Assembly: GCF_030159255.1 (NCBI RefSeq)
Contig: NZ_BSCT01000005.1
Span: 274,614-338,613, forward strand
Direction of reading: 5' to 3'
Source: Bradyrhizobium sp. SSBR45G
Lineage (GTDB): Bacteria > Pseudomonadota > Alphaproteobacteria > Rhizobiales > Xanthobacteraceae
Length of the DNA stretch: 64,000 nucleotides
The notes beneath the pieces were generated by a model. It was not told the DNA's origin, did not search any database, and worked only from the letters and a program-made list of their open reading frames with translations. Position numbers and translations under genes: made by a program. Below are positions 8,209 to 17,430 of this stretch, piece after piece; within the stretch, counting starts at the first letter, position 1; each line of letters starts with the position of its first letter.

Positions 8209-9579
8209 ATGAAGTTGACGCGCCGCACCATGCTGCAGAGCCTGGGAACCCTGCCCCTGCTGACGAGCGGTCTGACCTTACCTGCATCGGCGCAAATGGC
8301 GGCCCCTGCATCGGCGGGGGAGATGCCGCCGGTTTTGTTCGTGCACGGCAATGGCGACCACGCCGCGCTCTGGATGACGACGCTGTGGCGGATGGAATCC
8401 AACGGCGTGCCGCGCGCGCGCCTCGCCGCGTTGAACTTCACCGATCCGCTCGCCCGCAATGACGATGCCGTGGCGCAGCCGAACCGCTCGTCGACCGAGG
8501 ATCAGCGCCGCGAGCTCGCTGACGCGATCAAGGCGCTCAAGGAGCGCACGGGCGCTGCGCGCGTCGCGCTGGTCGGCAGCTCGCGCGGCGGCAATGCGAT
8601 TCGCAATGTGGTGAAGAATGGCGGCGGCGCCGATGTCAGCCATGCGGTGCTGTGCGGCACGCCCAATCATGGCGTGTTCGACTGGGACGACGGCCCTGGC
8701 AACGAGTTCAACGGCCGCGGCCCGTTCCTGCGCGGCCTGAACAGCGGCGACAGCGAGGTGACTGCAGGCACCGCATTTCTGACGCTGCGCAGCGACGGGC
8801 TCGACAAATATGCGCAAGCAGACGGCCGGCTGGTCGGCAAGCCCGGCGTGCCCACCGGCATCACCGCCGAAGGGCCGGCGCTGAAGGGCGCGACCAATCT
8901 CGTGATCGGCGCCCTCGATCATCGTGAGGTGGCGTTTCATCCGCGCGCGTTCCGCGAGATCTACAAATTCATCGCCGGCCGCGAGCCTGCCTTCATCGCG
9001 ATCCAGCCGGAACGTGAGGTGCGCCTCAGCGGTCTCGTCACGGGAACGCCGGACGGCGCGCCGACCAATCGGCCCGTGGCCGGCGCGACCGTGGAGGTCT
9101 ATCGCGTCTCCGGCGAGACCGGCGAACGCAATGGCGAGCCGCTCTATCGCGGCCAGACCAGCGCGGACGGACGCTGGGGTCCTGCCGAGATCGATCCGAC
9201 CTCTTATATCGAGATCGTGCTGACATCGCCGGGTGCGCCGATCACGCATTTTTACCGCTCGCCGTTTCCGCGCTCGTCGGACGTCGTGCATCTGCGCGCG
9301 GCGCGGCCCCTGGGACAGGCGGACGCAGGCGCCGGCGCCATCGTCATCATGTCCCGGCCGCGCGGCTATTTCGGCCTGCCGCGCGACAATGTGCTGCTCG
9401 ACGGCAAGGAACCCGCCGACATACAGAAGGGAGTACCTACGGACGCAACGACGACATTGCGGCTGCCGGCAGGCGACATCGGACGAACCGTCATCGGACT
9501 GTTCAATGAGGAACGCATCGCCGCCCGTCTTTGGCCTGCATCAGAAAGTAGGATTGCGATGATCGAGCTGACTAATTAG
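8209..9579 (+). CDS. Tat-exported alpha/beta-hydrolase (lipase/esterase) with C-terminal beta domain
   Basis: A 456-residue protein. The ATG at 8209 is chosen because AAAGGGAG stands 7 bases upstream and it opens a twin-arginine signal (LTRRTMLQSL...ASAQ). The catalytic domain has VLFVHGNGD, a classical oxyanion-hole strand, and LVGSSRGGNA with the nucleophile elbow Ser in G-x-S-x-G; HRE or a nearby His follows near residue 245. Residues about 265-360 form an extra beta-sandwich-like region (RLSGLVTGTPDG, VEVYRVSGETGE) and then a second strand-rich part. This layout recalls lipases of the AFL type with an appended lipid-binding domain. The substrate is unknown. A P450 gene follows 174 bases later. 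Confidence 0.8.
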   Translation: MKLTRRTMLQSLGTLPLLTSGLTLPASAQMAAPASAGEMPPVLFVHGNGDHAALWMTTLWRMESNGVPRARLAALNFTDPLARNDDAVAQPNRSSTEDQRRELADAIKALKERTGAARVALVGSSRGGNAIRNVVKNGGGADVSHAVLCGTPNHGVFDWDDGPGNEFNGRGPFLRGLNSGDSEVTAGTAFLTLRSDGLDKYAQADGRLVGKPGVPTGITAEGPALKGATNLVIGALDHREVAFHPRAFREIYKFIAGREPAFIAIQPEREVRLSGLVTGTPDGAPTNRPVAGATVEVYRVSGETGERNGEPLYRGQTSADGRWGPAEIDPTSYIEIVLTSPGAPITHFYRSPFPRSSDVVHLRAARPLGQADAGAGAIVIMSRPRGYFGLPRDNVLLDGKEPADIQKGVPTDATTTLRLPAGDIGRTVIGLFNEERIAARLWPASESRIAMIELTN

Positions 9580-9652
9580 TTACTGGAGTACGATGGTACG
9601 TCAGAAATCCCGGAGGACCCGACATCGGGTGCTCCCCGTCACGATGGCGGCC

Positions 9653-9682
9653 CGCGTCCAGGACAGGCTTCTGCTGGACGCG
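9653..9682 (+). repeat. Inverted repeat, 9-base stem
   Basis: CGCGTCCAG pairs with CTGGACGCG across 12 bases in the gap between the esterase and the P450. It could be an attenuating hairpin or part of a dispersed repeat. No T-run follows. Confidence 0.4.
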
Positions 9683-9753
9683 AGCCGAGCCGGGCCCGCA
9701 TGTGAAGGCGGCAGCAACCGACATCTCTGCGCAATCCCATTGCGAGGACGTCC

Positions 9754-11151
9754 ATGAGCACCGCCGAGATTCACTATCTGCCGCAGGCACGGGTCCCGCA
9801 TTCAGTGGGACCCTTGATCCCGCCAATGCCGCCGCGCGCGCCGGACAGCATGGGCACACTGCGCCGCGTGCTGATGATGGGGCAGAACGCGATCGCCACC
9901 TGGAGCCAGCGTGCCTATGAGGATGAAATCATCCGCGGCCGCTTCCTCGGCAGTTCCAGCTACATCCTCAACACGCCCGAGACGATCAAGCATGTGCTGG
10001 TCGACAATTGGGAGAATTATGCCCGCACCGTCGGCGCGATTCGCGTGCTGCGTCCGGTGCTCGGTGAAGGCCTGCTGATCGCCGAGGGCAGAGCGTGGAA
10101 GCACCAGCGCCGCACCCTGGCGCCGGCCTTCACGCCGCGCGCGGTCGCCGGTCTCATTCCGCACATGATCGCGGTGACCGACGAGACCGTCGAGCGGCTG
10201 CGGCAGCAGTGCGGGCAACCGCTCGATCTCCGCGAGATCATGCAGCGGATGACGCTCGACATCGCCGGTCGTACGATGTTCTCGTTCGAGATGGGCCGCC
10301 ACGGCACGACGTTACGCGACTTCGTCTACGAGTATGGCGAGCGGCTGGCGGCGCCGCATCTGCTCGACATCGTCCTGCCGCTGTCCTGGCCGACGCCGCG
10401 CGATTTTGCCCGTCGCCGCTTCCGCAAGCGCTGGACCGATTTCATCGGCACGCTGATGGCCGAGCGCCGTGCGGCCGGCAAGCTGGAGGATGCACCGCCG
10501 CGCGACCTGTTCGACCTGATGGGTGCTGCGCGCGATCCCGAGACCGGCGCGGCCTTCACCGATGCGCAGCTCGCCGACGAGGTCGCGACCATGATCCTCG
10601 CCGGTCATGAAACCACGGCCACGGCGCTGTTCTGGGCGCTCTATCTGATCGCGCTCGATCCGGCCAATCAGGAGAAGCTCGCGCAGGAGGTCCGCGCCGC
10701 GACCGATCTCGGCAATCCGGATCAGCTGCCGTTCACGCGCGCCGTCATCGACGAGACCGTGCGGCTGTATCCGCCCGCCTTCCTGATTGCGCGCGCCGCC
10801 AGCGCGCCGGACCAGATCGCGGAGTTCCAGGTCAAGCGCGGCGACGTGGTGCTGATCTCGCCATGGCTGCTGCACCGTCACGAGAAGCTGTGGCCCGCGC
10901 CCAACGCCTTCATGCCGGAACGCTTCATGCCGGGCGCGGTGCCGCCGGAGCGCTTCGCCTATCTGCCGTTCGGGGCCGGCGCGCGCGTCTGCATCGGCGC
11001 GCATTTCGCGCTTGTCGAGGCGGTGCTGGCGCTGGCCGGCCTGGTCGGCGCCTTCCGGATCGAGGTCGTCGACCGGGCGCCGGTGATGCCCATCGGCGTG
11101 GTGACGACCCAGCCCGACCGCTCGCCGCAGTTCAGAATCACGCCGCGTTGA
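9754..11151 (+). CDS. Cytochrome P450
   Basis: A 465-residue soluble haem monooxygenase. All P450 signatures are visible: the I-helix oxygen-activating motif AGHETTATALFW, the K-helix ExxR as IDETVRLYPP, the PERF-type MPERFMPG, and the haem loop FGAGARVCIG with the proximal thiolate at Cys413. WKHQRRTLAPAF matches the C-helix WxxxR that contacts the haem propionate. The length and Thr-rich I-helix suit bacterial fatty-acid or terpenoid P450s, but the substrate is not clear. No ferredoxin or reductase gene adjoins. GAGGAC precedes the ATG. Confidence 0.95.
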   Translation: MSTAEIHYLPQARVPHSVGPLIPPMPPRAPDSMGTLRRVLMMGQNAIATWSQRAYEDEIIRGRFLGSSSYILNTPETIKHVLVDNWENYARTVGAIRVLRPVLGEGLLIAEGRAWKHQRRTLAPAFTPRAVAGLIPHMIAVTDETVERLRQQCGQPLDLREIMQRMTLDIAGRTMFSFEMGRHGTTLRDFVYEYGERLAAPHLLDIVLPLSWPTPRDFARRRFRKRWTDFIGTLMAERRAAGKLEDAPPRDLFDLMGAARDPETGAAFTDAQLADEVATMILAGHETTATALFWALYLIALDPANQEKLAQEVRAATDLGNPDQLPFTRAVIDETVRLYPPAFLIARAASAPDQIAEFQVKRGDVVLISPWLLHRHEKLWPAPNAFMPERFMPGAVPPERFAYLPFGAGARVCIGAHFALVEAVLALAGLVGAFRIEVVDRAPVMPIGVVTTQPDRSPQFRITPR

Positions 11152-11289
11152 GCGGCGGCGACGCCCGTCGCTGCACTTTACCGAAATGTCATGCGCTCCG
11201 AGCGATTCGGCGGATTGCCGGATTCGACACCGGTTCGCATATTGAGCGAGCGGGCCGGCTGAGGACCCGGAAGACCAGCGAAGGACGCC

Positions 11290-11757
11290 ATGCTCGAAGG
11301 ACTGCGCCAATTCATCGCCGACGTCGTTTCGCCGCAGCAGACGCCGGCCTTCGACGACAACGGCTATCAGCTCGCCGCGACCGCGCTGCTGATCCACGTG
11401 ATCTCGCTGGACGGTGAGCCGAGCAAGATTGAGCAGCGCAAGCTGCACAGCCTGATCGAGCTGCGCTTCGGGCTGGATCCAGGCAGCGCCGACCGGCTGA
11501 TCGCCCAGGCTATGCTGGCCGAGGGCGATGCCGTCGATCTCTACCGCTTCACCAGCGTGATCATGCGCGAGGTCGACGAGGCCGGGCGGCTGCGCATCGT
11601 CGAAATGATGTGGGAGCTGGTCTATGCCGACGGCAAGGTGACCGAATTCGAGGACAATGTGGTCTGGCGCGCCTCGGAGCTGCTCGGGATCTCGACGCCG
11701 GACCGGATCGACCTCAAGCAACGGGTCGCAGCCCGCCGGTCGGCGACCCCCGCCTGA
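11290..11757 (+). CDS. TerB-family (tellurite resistance B-like) protein
   Basis: A 155-residue, wholly helical cytosolic protein. ALLIHVISLDGEPSKIEQRKL and MMWELVYADGKVTEFEDNVV are the two repeated acidic-loop helical pairs of TerB domains, also seen in DjlA; the D-G-x-x-x-x-x-E pattern may bind metal. Despite the name, most stand-alone TerB-like proteins in alphaproteobacteria have no shown role in tellurite resistance. AAGGA lies just before the ATG. No ter operon is present. Confidence 0.85.
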   Translation: MLEGLRQFIADVVSPQQTPAFDDNGYQLAATALLIHVISLDGEPSKIEQRKLHSLIELRFGLDPGSADRLIAQAMLAEGDAVDLYRFTSVIMREVDEAGRLRIVEMMWELVYADGKVTEFEDNVVWRASELLGISTPDRIDLKQRVAARRSATPA

Positions 11758-11969
11758 GCCCGCGCTCGAGCGCGGCCTGGAACCCGAGATGAACAAACTT
11801 TAATTTTGTTTCGGGCAACCCTCGTTCCGGTAAACCCATGTGAATCCGAGGCTATTGCGTCGATCGGACGCTCCGCCGCATTTTGCGGCGGCTTGCATGT
11901 TCCCTGCTGCCTATGCTCTCGTCCGCCGCAATCGGCTGATGTTCGGAATGTGATCGAAGAGCAGGAATC

Positions 11970-12749
11970 GTGGGTGAACGTGTCACGCTCGTAACCGGTG
12001 CGTCGTCGGGAATCGGGACCGAACTGGCCCGGATATTCGCGGCGAACGGACACCGTTTGGCGCTGACGGCGCGGCGCGAGGACCGTCTGGCGGCGCTTGC
12101 GCAGGAAATTGCCGCCAAGGGCGGACCGGCGCCGATCGTCATCCCCTGCGATCTCACCGCGCCCGATGCCGGCGCGACCATCGAGGCCGCCTTGGCGGCC
12201 GCCGGGGTCGAGCTGGAATATCTCGTCAACAATGCGGGCTTCGGCCTGTTCGGCAAGGCCGTGAACCTCGACCGCGCCGAGCAGCTCGACATGATCGCGG
12301 TGAATGTGCGCGCGCTGACCGAGCTGTCGCTGCGGTTCTCTGATCAGCTGATCCGCAACAAGGGCGGCATCCTCAACCTGGGCTCGGTCGCTGGCTTCCT
12401 TCCGGGGCCCGGCATGGCGGTCTATTACGCCTCCAAGGCCTATGTCATCTCGTTCACCGAGGCGCTGCGCAAGGAGCTGGCGCCACAGGGTGTGCGGGTC
12501 ACGGTGCTGTGCCCGGGGCCGGTGCCGTCGGAATTCCAGGACCGCGCCGGCTTCAAGCCGGGTGTGGATTCGGTGATCCTCAACGTGCCGCCAAAGGCGG
12601 TGGCCGAAGCCGGCTATCGCGGCCTGATGGCCGACAAGCGGGTCGTGCTGCCCGGCATCGGCATCAAGATCGTGCCGTTCATGCTGCGCTGGTTCCCGCG
12701 CGGCTTTATCCTCGCTGCGGTCGGACGGCTGCAGCTCAAGCGGACCTGA
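11970..12749 (+). CDS. Short-chain dehydrogenase/reductase
   Basis: A 259-residue classical SDR starting with GTG at 11970 (AGGA just upstream). The Rossmann motif TGASSGIG is at residues about 9-16, ALTARRED follows the second strand and suggests NADP(H), NNAGFG is present, and the catalytic Ser is in LGSVAGF with YYASK as Tyr-x-x-x-Lys. After the catalytic site, the PGPVPSEFQDRAG loop is typical of the DltE/YqjQ-like group of membrane-associated SDRs, and the C-terminus is hydrophobic and basic (MLRWFPRGFILAAVGRLQLKR). The substrate is unknown. Confidence 0.9.
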   Translation: MGERVTLVTGASSGIGTELARIFAANGHRLALTARREDRLAALAQEIAAKGGPAPIVIPCDLTAPDAGATIEAALAAAGVELEYLVNNAGFGLFGKAVNLDRAEQLDMIAVNVRALTELSLRFSDQLIRNKGGILNLGSVAGFLPGPGMAVYYASKAYVISFTEALRKELAPQGVRVTVLCPGPVPSEFQDRAGFKPGVDSVILNVPPKAVAEAGYRGLMADKRVVLPGIGIKIVPFMLRWFPRGFILAAVGRLQLKRT

Positions 12750-12971
12750 CCAAAGCCAGCGTCCCCGATCTGACATGGACGCCAGAATGTCTGGCGTTCT
12801 GTCGACGTGACTGTCGGATCGACATTCGCGGGATATTTTTCGTTTTCTTTTTTTGTTTGCGCCGGCGTCCTTCGTCTCTTGCGAGACTGTTCGCCGCAAA
12901 TTCCTTGCTGGGGATGAAGTCGGGACACTGGCCCGGTGCTTGCTTTGCAAGGTGGACTTGCTCACGCGCCG

Positions 12972-12986
12972 TTAACCTTCGCTTAG
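12972..12986 (+). promoter_or_regulatory. Possible CtrA-like box
   Basis: TTAA, seven bases, TTAG is one mismatch from the CtrA consensus and lies 15-30 bases before the amidotransferase start. It may simply overlap a promoter. Confidence 0.25.
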
Positions 12987-13002
12987 CTATGATCGTCAGG
13001 TG

Positions 13003-13806
13003 ATGCTCAGGCCCAACCCTTCGCTGCAACCGAACGGGACCGCCCAGGCGGACGTTCGGCCCATCCATCCGAAGCCGTCGGCTGTGCCGCGACGGCCGGT
13101 GCTCATCATCCTGCATCAGGAAACCTCGAGCCCGGGCCGAATCGGCAATGCGCTGCGTGGGCGCGGCTATCCGCTCGACATCCGCCGGCCGCGCTTCGGT
13201 GACCCGTTGCCGGAGACGCTCGATGGGCATTCGGGTGCCGTTATTTTCGGCGGCCCGATGAGCGCCAACGATCCGGACGACTTCGTCCGGCGCGAGGTCG
13301 ATTGGATCGAGGTGCCGCTGCGCGAGCAACGTCCCTTCCTCGGGATCTGCCTGGGCGCGCAGATGCTCGCGATCCAGCTTGGCGCCAAGGTGGCGCCGCA
13401 TCCGCTGGGGCGCGCCGAGATCGGCTACTATCCGATCCGGCCGACGCAGACGGGGAAGAAGCTTTGCCCGCATTGGCCCGATCACGTCTACCACTGGCAC
13501 CGCGAGGGCTTCGACCTGCCCTCAGGCGCCGACCTGCTAGCCGAGGGCGGCGACTTTCCGGTCCAGGCCTATCAATACGAGAATGCTACCGGGCTGCAGT
13601 TCCACCCCGACGTCACCTACGCGATGATGTGCCGCTGGACCACGCGCGGGCATGCCCGGCTGGACACGCCGGGTGCCCGGCCCCGTCATCACCATTTCGA
13701 GGGCCGCGCCGTGCATGATGCAGCGGAGCGGGCATGGCTGGCGCATTTTCTGGATGGCTGGCTGACGCGCGAGCCGGCGGCGGCGATGGCGGAAGCGGCG
13801 GAGTAG
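13003..13806 (+). CDS. Class I glutamine amidotransferase (GMP-synthase-like)
   Basis: A 267-residue protein of the stand-alone glutamine amidotransferase family. The nucleophile elbow GICLGAQMLA carries the catalytic Cys. An oxyanion-region FGGPMSAND and a late catalytic His in LQFHPDVTY complete the triad with a following acidic residue. HWHREGFDLP is a family-specific loop. Such proteins remove amide nitrogen from glutamine or gamma-glutamyl compounds; the acceptor is unknown. GTG at 13000 immediately precedes the ATG at 13003, and either could start. The only ribosome-binding hint is CAGG. Confidence 0.88.
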   Translation: MLRPNPSLQPNGTAQADVRPIHPKPSAVPRRPVLIILHQETSSPGRIGNALRGRGYPLDIRRPRFGDPLPETLDGHSGAVIFGGPMSANDPDDFVRREVDWIEVPLREQRPFLGICLGAQMLAIQLGAKVAPHPLGRAEIGYYPIRPTQTGKKLCPHWPDHVYHWHREGFDLPSGADLLAEGGDFPVQAYQYENATGLQFHPDVTYAMMCRWTTRGHARLDTPGARPRHHHFEGRAVHDAAERAWLAHFLDGWLTREPAAAMAEAAE

Positions 13807-13877
13807 ACCGCGGTTTCTTCAGGCGATTGCTTGGGAGTTCTGAACAGCCCGGCTTCGCCAGGTGGCTACGCCGGGTA

Positions 13878-13938
13878 CCACGCTTCGCCCTTCGAGCTTT
13901 AGCGCGGCTGTGCCACGCGGTGCCCGAAGGGCGAAGCG

Positions 13939-13941
<3 letters not shown>
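13878..13941 (-). repeat. 17-base perfect inverted repeat touching the tRNA 3' end
   Basis: CCACGCTTCGCCCTTCG at 13878-13894 pairs perfectly with the arm at 13925-13941. The second arm includes the three bases that encode the tRNA CCA end. In the direction of tRNA transcription it would form a long hairpin just after the tRNA, with no T-run. It may be a processing or termination signal, or a dispersed repeat that landed beside the tRNA. Confidence 0.65.
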
Positions 13942-14014
<73 letters not shown>

Positions 14015-14245
14015 AAGTCACTCAGATACGTCACGACGACAAGTCACGACGGCTTGGTCGCGCACGGCCACGCGAGATTGGGAAGGCGGCCGGCGGATCG
14101 GGCGCCATTTACAGTCGGTGCCCAGGTCAAGTCAAGAACGCTCACATCGCCTGTTAGCCTTGACGGGCGGCTTCCCTTGTTTGCGCGGGGGGGAACCGAT
14201 ATCTACCGGACCGACGCTCCCATCCGCCGCGGACAAGTTGAGCCT

Positions 14246-14536
14246 ATGCAGCCCATCGTCATCGTTCTGATCCTTGTCATCCAGTTCTACAGATACCTTC
14301 TGATCGCGGCGGCAATCTTCTCGTGGCTGGTGGCCTTCGACGTCGTCAACATGCGCAGCCGGGCGGTCGCGACCATCGGTGATTTCCTGTACCGAATCAC
14401 CGAGCCGGCACTCGGCCCGATCAGGCGCCGTCTGCCCAATCTGGGTGGGCTCGACATCTCCCCGATCATCCTGTTCTTCCTTCTGCTGCTGATCGAGATG
14501 TATCTGGAGCGCTACGTTCTTCCGTTCGTTCCGTAG
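14246..14536 (+). CDS. YggT family membrane protein
   Basis: A 96-residue integral membrane protein with two hydrophobic regions (residues about 3-28 and 70-92). It has family features such as FSWLVAF, the central RITEPALGPIRRRLP and GGLDISPIILFFLL. The longer frame upstream has no signal and overlaps the tRNA, so I use the ATG at 14246. YggT proteins are poorly understood; links to osmotic or potassium balance and to cell division have been reported for relatives. It is the first of three close genes with DUF167 and folD, an order common in alphaproteobacteria. Confidence 0.9.
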   Translation: MQPIVIVLILVIQFYRYLLIAAAIFSWLVAFDVVNMRSRAVATIGDFLYRITEPALGPIRRRLPNLGGLDISPIILFFLLLLIEMYLERYVLPFVP

Positions 14537-14560
14537 GCCTGGATCCGGCGGCAATAGCCG

Positions 14561-14893
14561 ATGCCATGGCGCCCGACGTCTGACGGCCTCGCGGTCGCCC
14601 TGCGCGTGACCCCGCGCGGCGGGCGCGACGCCATCGACGGCATCGAGACGCTGTCCGACGGCCGCCGCGTGCTCAAGGTGCGGGTGCGCGCCATCGCCGA
14701 TGGCGGCGAGGCGAATCGCGCCGTGACCGAGCTGCTCGCCAAGGCGCTCGGCGTGACCAAGGCATCGGTGCGAATCACCTCCGGCGCGACGTCGCGGCTG
14801 AAGCAGGTCGCAATCGACGGCGAGCCGTCCCGGCTCGATCAGGCCTTGCGCGACCTCATTGCGGCAGCCCATAAGCCCAGCGGAAAATCCTAG
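14561..14893 (+). CDS. DUF167 (YggU) family protein
   Basis: A 110-residue small protein of the YggU/DUF167 family. [43 protein letters not shown] and the [14 protein letters not shown] ending are all family hallmarks. The fold is known from structures, but the role is not. It lies 24 bases after yggT and 70 bases before folD, so co-transcription is likely. Confidence 0.92.
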   Translation: MPWRPTSDGLAVALRVTPRGGRDAIDGIETLSDGRRVLKVRVRAIADGGEANRAVTELLAKALGVTKASVRITSGATSRLKQVAIDGEPSRLDQALRDLIAAAHKPSGKS

Positions 14894-14963
14894 AGCGGGT
14901 CGGCAAGCCGGCGGCGATTGTCTGGGCGTGACCTGTGGTGAACGACGAGGCGGAGGACCAGAC

Positions 14964-15848
14964 ATGACGGCGCGCATCATCGATGGAAAAATCATCGCAG
15001 CCGACCTGCGGACGCAGGTGGCGCGCGAGGTCGAGCGGGTCAAACGCGACCACGGTCTGACGCCTGGCCTCGCCGTGGTGCTGGTCGGCAACGACCCCGC
15101 TTCCGAGGTCTATGTCCGCAGCAAGCACACCCAGACCCAGGCCGCCGGCATGGCCTCGTTCGAGCACAAGCTGCCCGCCGACGTGGCGCAGGACGACCTG
15201 CTGGCGCTGGTTGCAAAGCTCAACAAGGACCCGGCGGTGCATGGCATCCTGGTGCAGCTGCCGCTGCCGAAGGGGCTCGAGACCGAGGTCGTGATCAACG
15301 CGATCGATCCGGCCAAGGATGTCGACGGGCTGCATCCGCACAATGCCGGCCGGCTCGCCGGCGGCCAGCCGGCGCTGGCGCCGTGCACCCCGCTCGGCTG
15401 CATCATCCTGAGCAAGACCGTGCACGGCTCGCTGGAGGGCCTGAACGCGATCGTGATCGGCCGCTCCAACCTGGTCGGCCGCCCCTTGGTGCAACTGCTC
15501 CTGAACGAGAACGCCACAGTGACGATCGCGCATTCGCGCTCGCGCGACCTCGCCGCGCTGACCGCGCGCGCGGATCTCGTCTATGCCGCCGTCGGCCGTC
15601 CGGAGATGGTGAAGCGCGACTGGATCAAGCCCGGCGCGACCGTGATCGATGTCGGCATCAACCGCATCCCGACGGCCGAGGGCAAGACCAGGCTGGTCGG
15701 CGATGTCGCCTATGCCGAGGTCGCCGAGGTCGCCGGCGCGATCACGCCGGTGCCCGGCGGCGTCGGCCAGATGACGGTGGCGTGCCTGCTGGTGAACACC
15801 CTGCGCGCCGCCTGCGCCATCGCCGGGCTGCCGAAGCCGGCGGTCTAG
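14964..15848 (+). CDS. folD: Bifunctional methylenetetrahydrofolate dehydrogenase/cyclohydrolase
   Basis: A 294-residue FolD, which interconverts 5,10-methylene-, methenyl- and 10-formyl-tetrahydrofolate with NADP+. The visible motifs are [14 protein letters not shown] (catalytic Tyr and Lys), [35 protein letters not shown] (NADP-binding) and [15 protein letters not shown]. The start is the ATG at 14964, preceded by CGGAGGA; the longer upstream frame overlaps the DUF167 gene. It is the last gene of the yggT-DUF167-folD set. A strong hairpin lies downstream. Confidence 0.97.
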   Translation: MTARIIDGKIIAADLRTQVAREVERVKRDHGLTPGLAVVLVGNDPASEVYVRSKHTQTQAAGMASFEHKLPADVAQDDLLALVAKLNKDPAVHGILVQLPLPKGLETEVVINAIDPAKDVDGLHPHNAGRLAGGQPALAPCTPLGCIILSKTVHGSLEGLNAIVIGRSNLVGRPLVQLLLNENATVTIAHSRSRDLAALTARADLVYAAVGRPEMVKRDWIKPGATVIDVGINRIPTAEGKTRLVGDVAYAEVAEVAGAITPVPGGVGQMTVACLLVNTLRAACAIAGLPKPAV

Positions 15849-15922
15849 GCCTCGGCGTCCTTCCGGGGCGATCAGCAGCATCGAACTCAGGTGCGCAGTT
15901 GCGCACCCGCGAATCTCGAGAG

Positions 15923-15955
15923 TCCGGGTTCAACCGCCGCGCGGCTGAACCCGGA
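15923..15955. terminator. Hairpin between convergent folD and ppa
   Basis: TCCGGGTTCA at 15923 pairs with TGAACCCGGA ending at 15955, and the loop itself contains a GC-rich palindrome. No clear T-run is present on either strand, so it may be a terminator or a REP-like repeat. Confidence 0.55.
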
Positions 15956-15971
15956 ATGACGTCCTTCGTTG

Positions 15972-16508
15972 TTACTTCTTCGCCGCGTTGGCGCGCGCGA
16001 TGCCCTCGGCGATCAGCTGATGGGCGTCGTCGGCACTGCCCCAGCGCAGCACCTTGACCCACTTGCCGGGCTCGAGATCCTTGTAGTGCTCGAAGAAGTG
16101 CTGGATCTGCTGCAGCGTGATCTCCGGCAGGTCGCTGTAGCTGCGCACCTTGTCGTAGCGCTGGGTGAGCTTCGACGACGGCACCGCGATGATCTTCTCA
16201 TCGCCGCCCGCCTCGTCTTCCATGATCAGCACACCGACGGGACGGACGCTCATGACCGCGCCCGGCACGATCGCGCGGGTGTTGGCGACCAGCACGTCGC
16301 AGGGATCGCCGTCGTTCGACAGCGTGTGCGGGATGAAGCCGTAATTGCCGGGATAGCGCATCGCCGTGTAGAGGAAGCGATCGACAAACAGCGTGCCGGC
16401 TTCCTTGTCCAGCTCGTACTTGATCGGCTCGCCGCCGACCGGCACTTCGATGACGACGTTGACCTCGCGCGGCGGATCTTTCCCGATCGGGATGGCGTCG
16501 ATGCGCAT
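15972..16508 (-). CDS. ppa: Inorganic pyrophosphatase (family I)
   Basis: A 178-residue soluble pyrophosphatase that hydrolyses pyrophosphate to two phosphates and drives biosynthesis forward. The PPase signature DGDPCDVLV supplies metal-binding aspartates. [21 protein letters not shown] and the C-terminal [15 protein letters not shown] are all expected. The start at 16508 has GGAG upstream; a longer frame adds 24 unusual residues. A palindrome at 16639-16657 lies upstream. Confidence 0.96.
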   Translation of the reverse strand: MRIDAIPIGKDPPREVNVVIEVPVGGEPIKYELDKEAGTLFVDRFLYTAMRYPGNYGFIPHTLSNDGDPCDVLVANTRAIVPGAVMSVRPVGVLIMEDEAGGDEKIIAVPSSKLTQRYDKVRSYSDLPEITLQQIQHFFEHYKDLEPGKWVKVLRWGSADDAHQLIAEGIARANAAKK

Positions 16509-16638
16509 GGATGCTCCGTTGAACTTGAACGTTTGAGGGTCGGACGCTCGCCAGATGAGCGCTCGCATTCGCAGTCGCAAAAAAATCGCGACTGCGCAAC
16601 AGCAACCTCAATCCCAGATCTTCAGTTCAATTCGCCGA

Positions 16639-16657
16639 CGCGTTAACGCTTAACGCG
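16639..16657. repeat. Perfect inverted repeat upstream of ppa
   Basis: CGCGTTAA and TTAACGCG form 8-base arms with a CGC spacer. It lies about 130 bases before the ppa start and 25 bases after the GNAT stop. It may be an operator, or the end hairpin of the GNAT transcript. Confidence 0.4.
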
Positions 16658-16681
16658 CCCAGAGCTCAGTCGAAGCCGGAC

Positions 16682-17191
16682 TCAGTTGGTCCAGGCGAAG
16701 GCGACCTTGTCGAGCGACTTCGGACCGAAGCGCTCCGACGACCGTGCGACCATGCGGCCACCCAAGGCACGGTAGAACTCGGTGGCGGGGTCGTTGTCGG
16801 ACAACGCCCACACCACCATGCTCTTCAGGCCGCTCTGCGCGAGATCGCGCTTGGCGGCCTGGAAGAGCCGGCGACCGAACCCCAGCCCCTGAAATTCCGG
16901 TCGCAGATAAAGCTCGTAGACTTCACCGTCGAAGTGCAGGCTGCGGGCGCGATTGCGGCCGTAGTTGGCGTAGCCTGCCACCTTGTCGTTGAACACCAGC
17001 ACGCTGACGCGGCTGCCTTTGCGGATCGCGCTGTCCCACCATTGGGGGCCGCGCCGGTTGATCAGCTTCTCAAGTTCAGCACCAGGGATGATCCCCTGGT
17101 AGGCGGAACGCCAAGCTTCATCGTGGGCTGACGCCACCGCAGCCGCATCTGCAGCCTTGGCCGGACGGACTTCGATCAGGGTTGTGCTCAT
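16682..17191 (-). CDS. GNAT family N-acetyltransferase
   Basis: A 169-residue acetyltransferase. Motif A, RPEFQGLGFGRRLFQ, contains the acetyl-CoA pyrophosphate loop (Q-x-x-G-x-G). VRPAKAADAAAVASAHDEAW is the typical N-terminal start and AWRSAYQGIIPGAEL a common substrate-side helix. The C-terminal ALSDNDPATEFYRALGGRMV is motif B. The acceptor is unknown. I use the ATG at 17191, although its ribosome site is weak. A perfect CtrA-type box lies 45-60 bases upstream. Confidence 0.88.
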   Translation of the reverse strand: MSTTLIEVRPAKAADAAAVASAHDEAWRSAYQGIIPGAELEKLINRRGPQWWDSAIRKGSRVSVLVFNDKVAGYANYGRNRARSLHFDGEVYELYLRPEFQGLGFGRRLFQAAKRDLAQSGLKSMVVWALSDNDPATEFYRALGGRMVARSSERFGPKSLDKVAFAWTN

Positions 17192-17235
17192 GACCGGATC
17201 AAAGCAAGTCGGCGGTCCGCCTTCAAGGTGCCACG

Positions 17236-17251
17236 TTAAAGATCGGTTAAC
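17236..17251. promoter_or_regulatory. Putative CtrA binding box upstream of the GNAT gene
   Basis: TTAA, seven bases, TTAAC is an exact match to the CtrA consensus. It is placed 45-60 bases before the GNAT start at 17191 and 180 bases before the plus-strand hydrolase. The GNAT gene is the more likely target. Confidence 0.55.
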
Positions 17252-17430
17252 CTGTGGACTTTCGGCATCACAGTGGCGGAAACCTGTGCCGAAAAGGGAC
17301 AATTTCGCAACAATGTTGAGAGTCGACGGTGCTTAATAACCGTCAGCGCCCGTCTGTGCGGAAAACTGCAGCTTCCGGGTCGCACCGTCGGCTAATCTCG
17401 CGCCGATCGGAAATCTTCCCGCCGAGCTCA

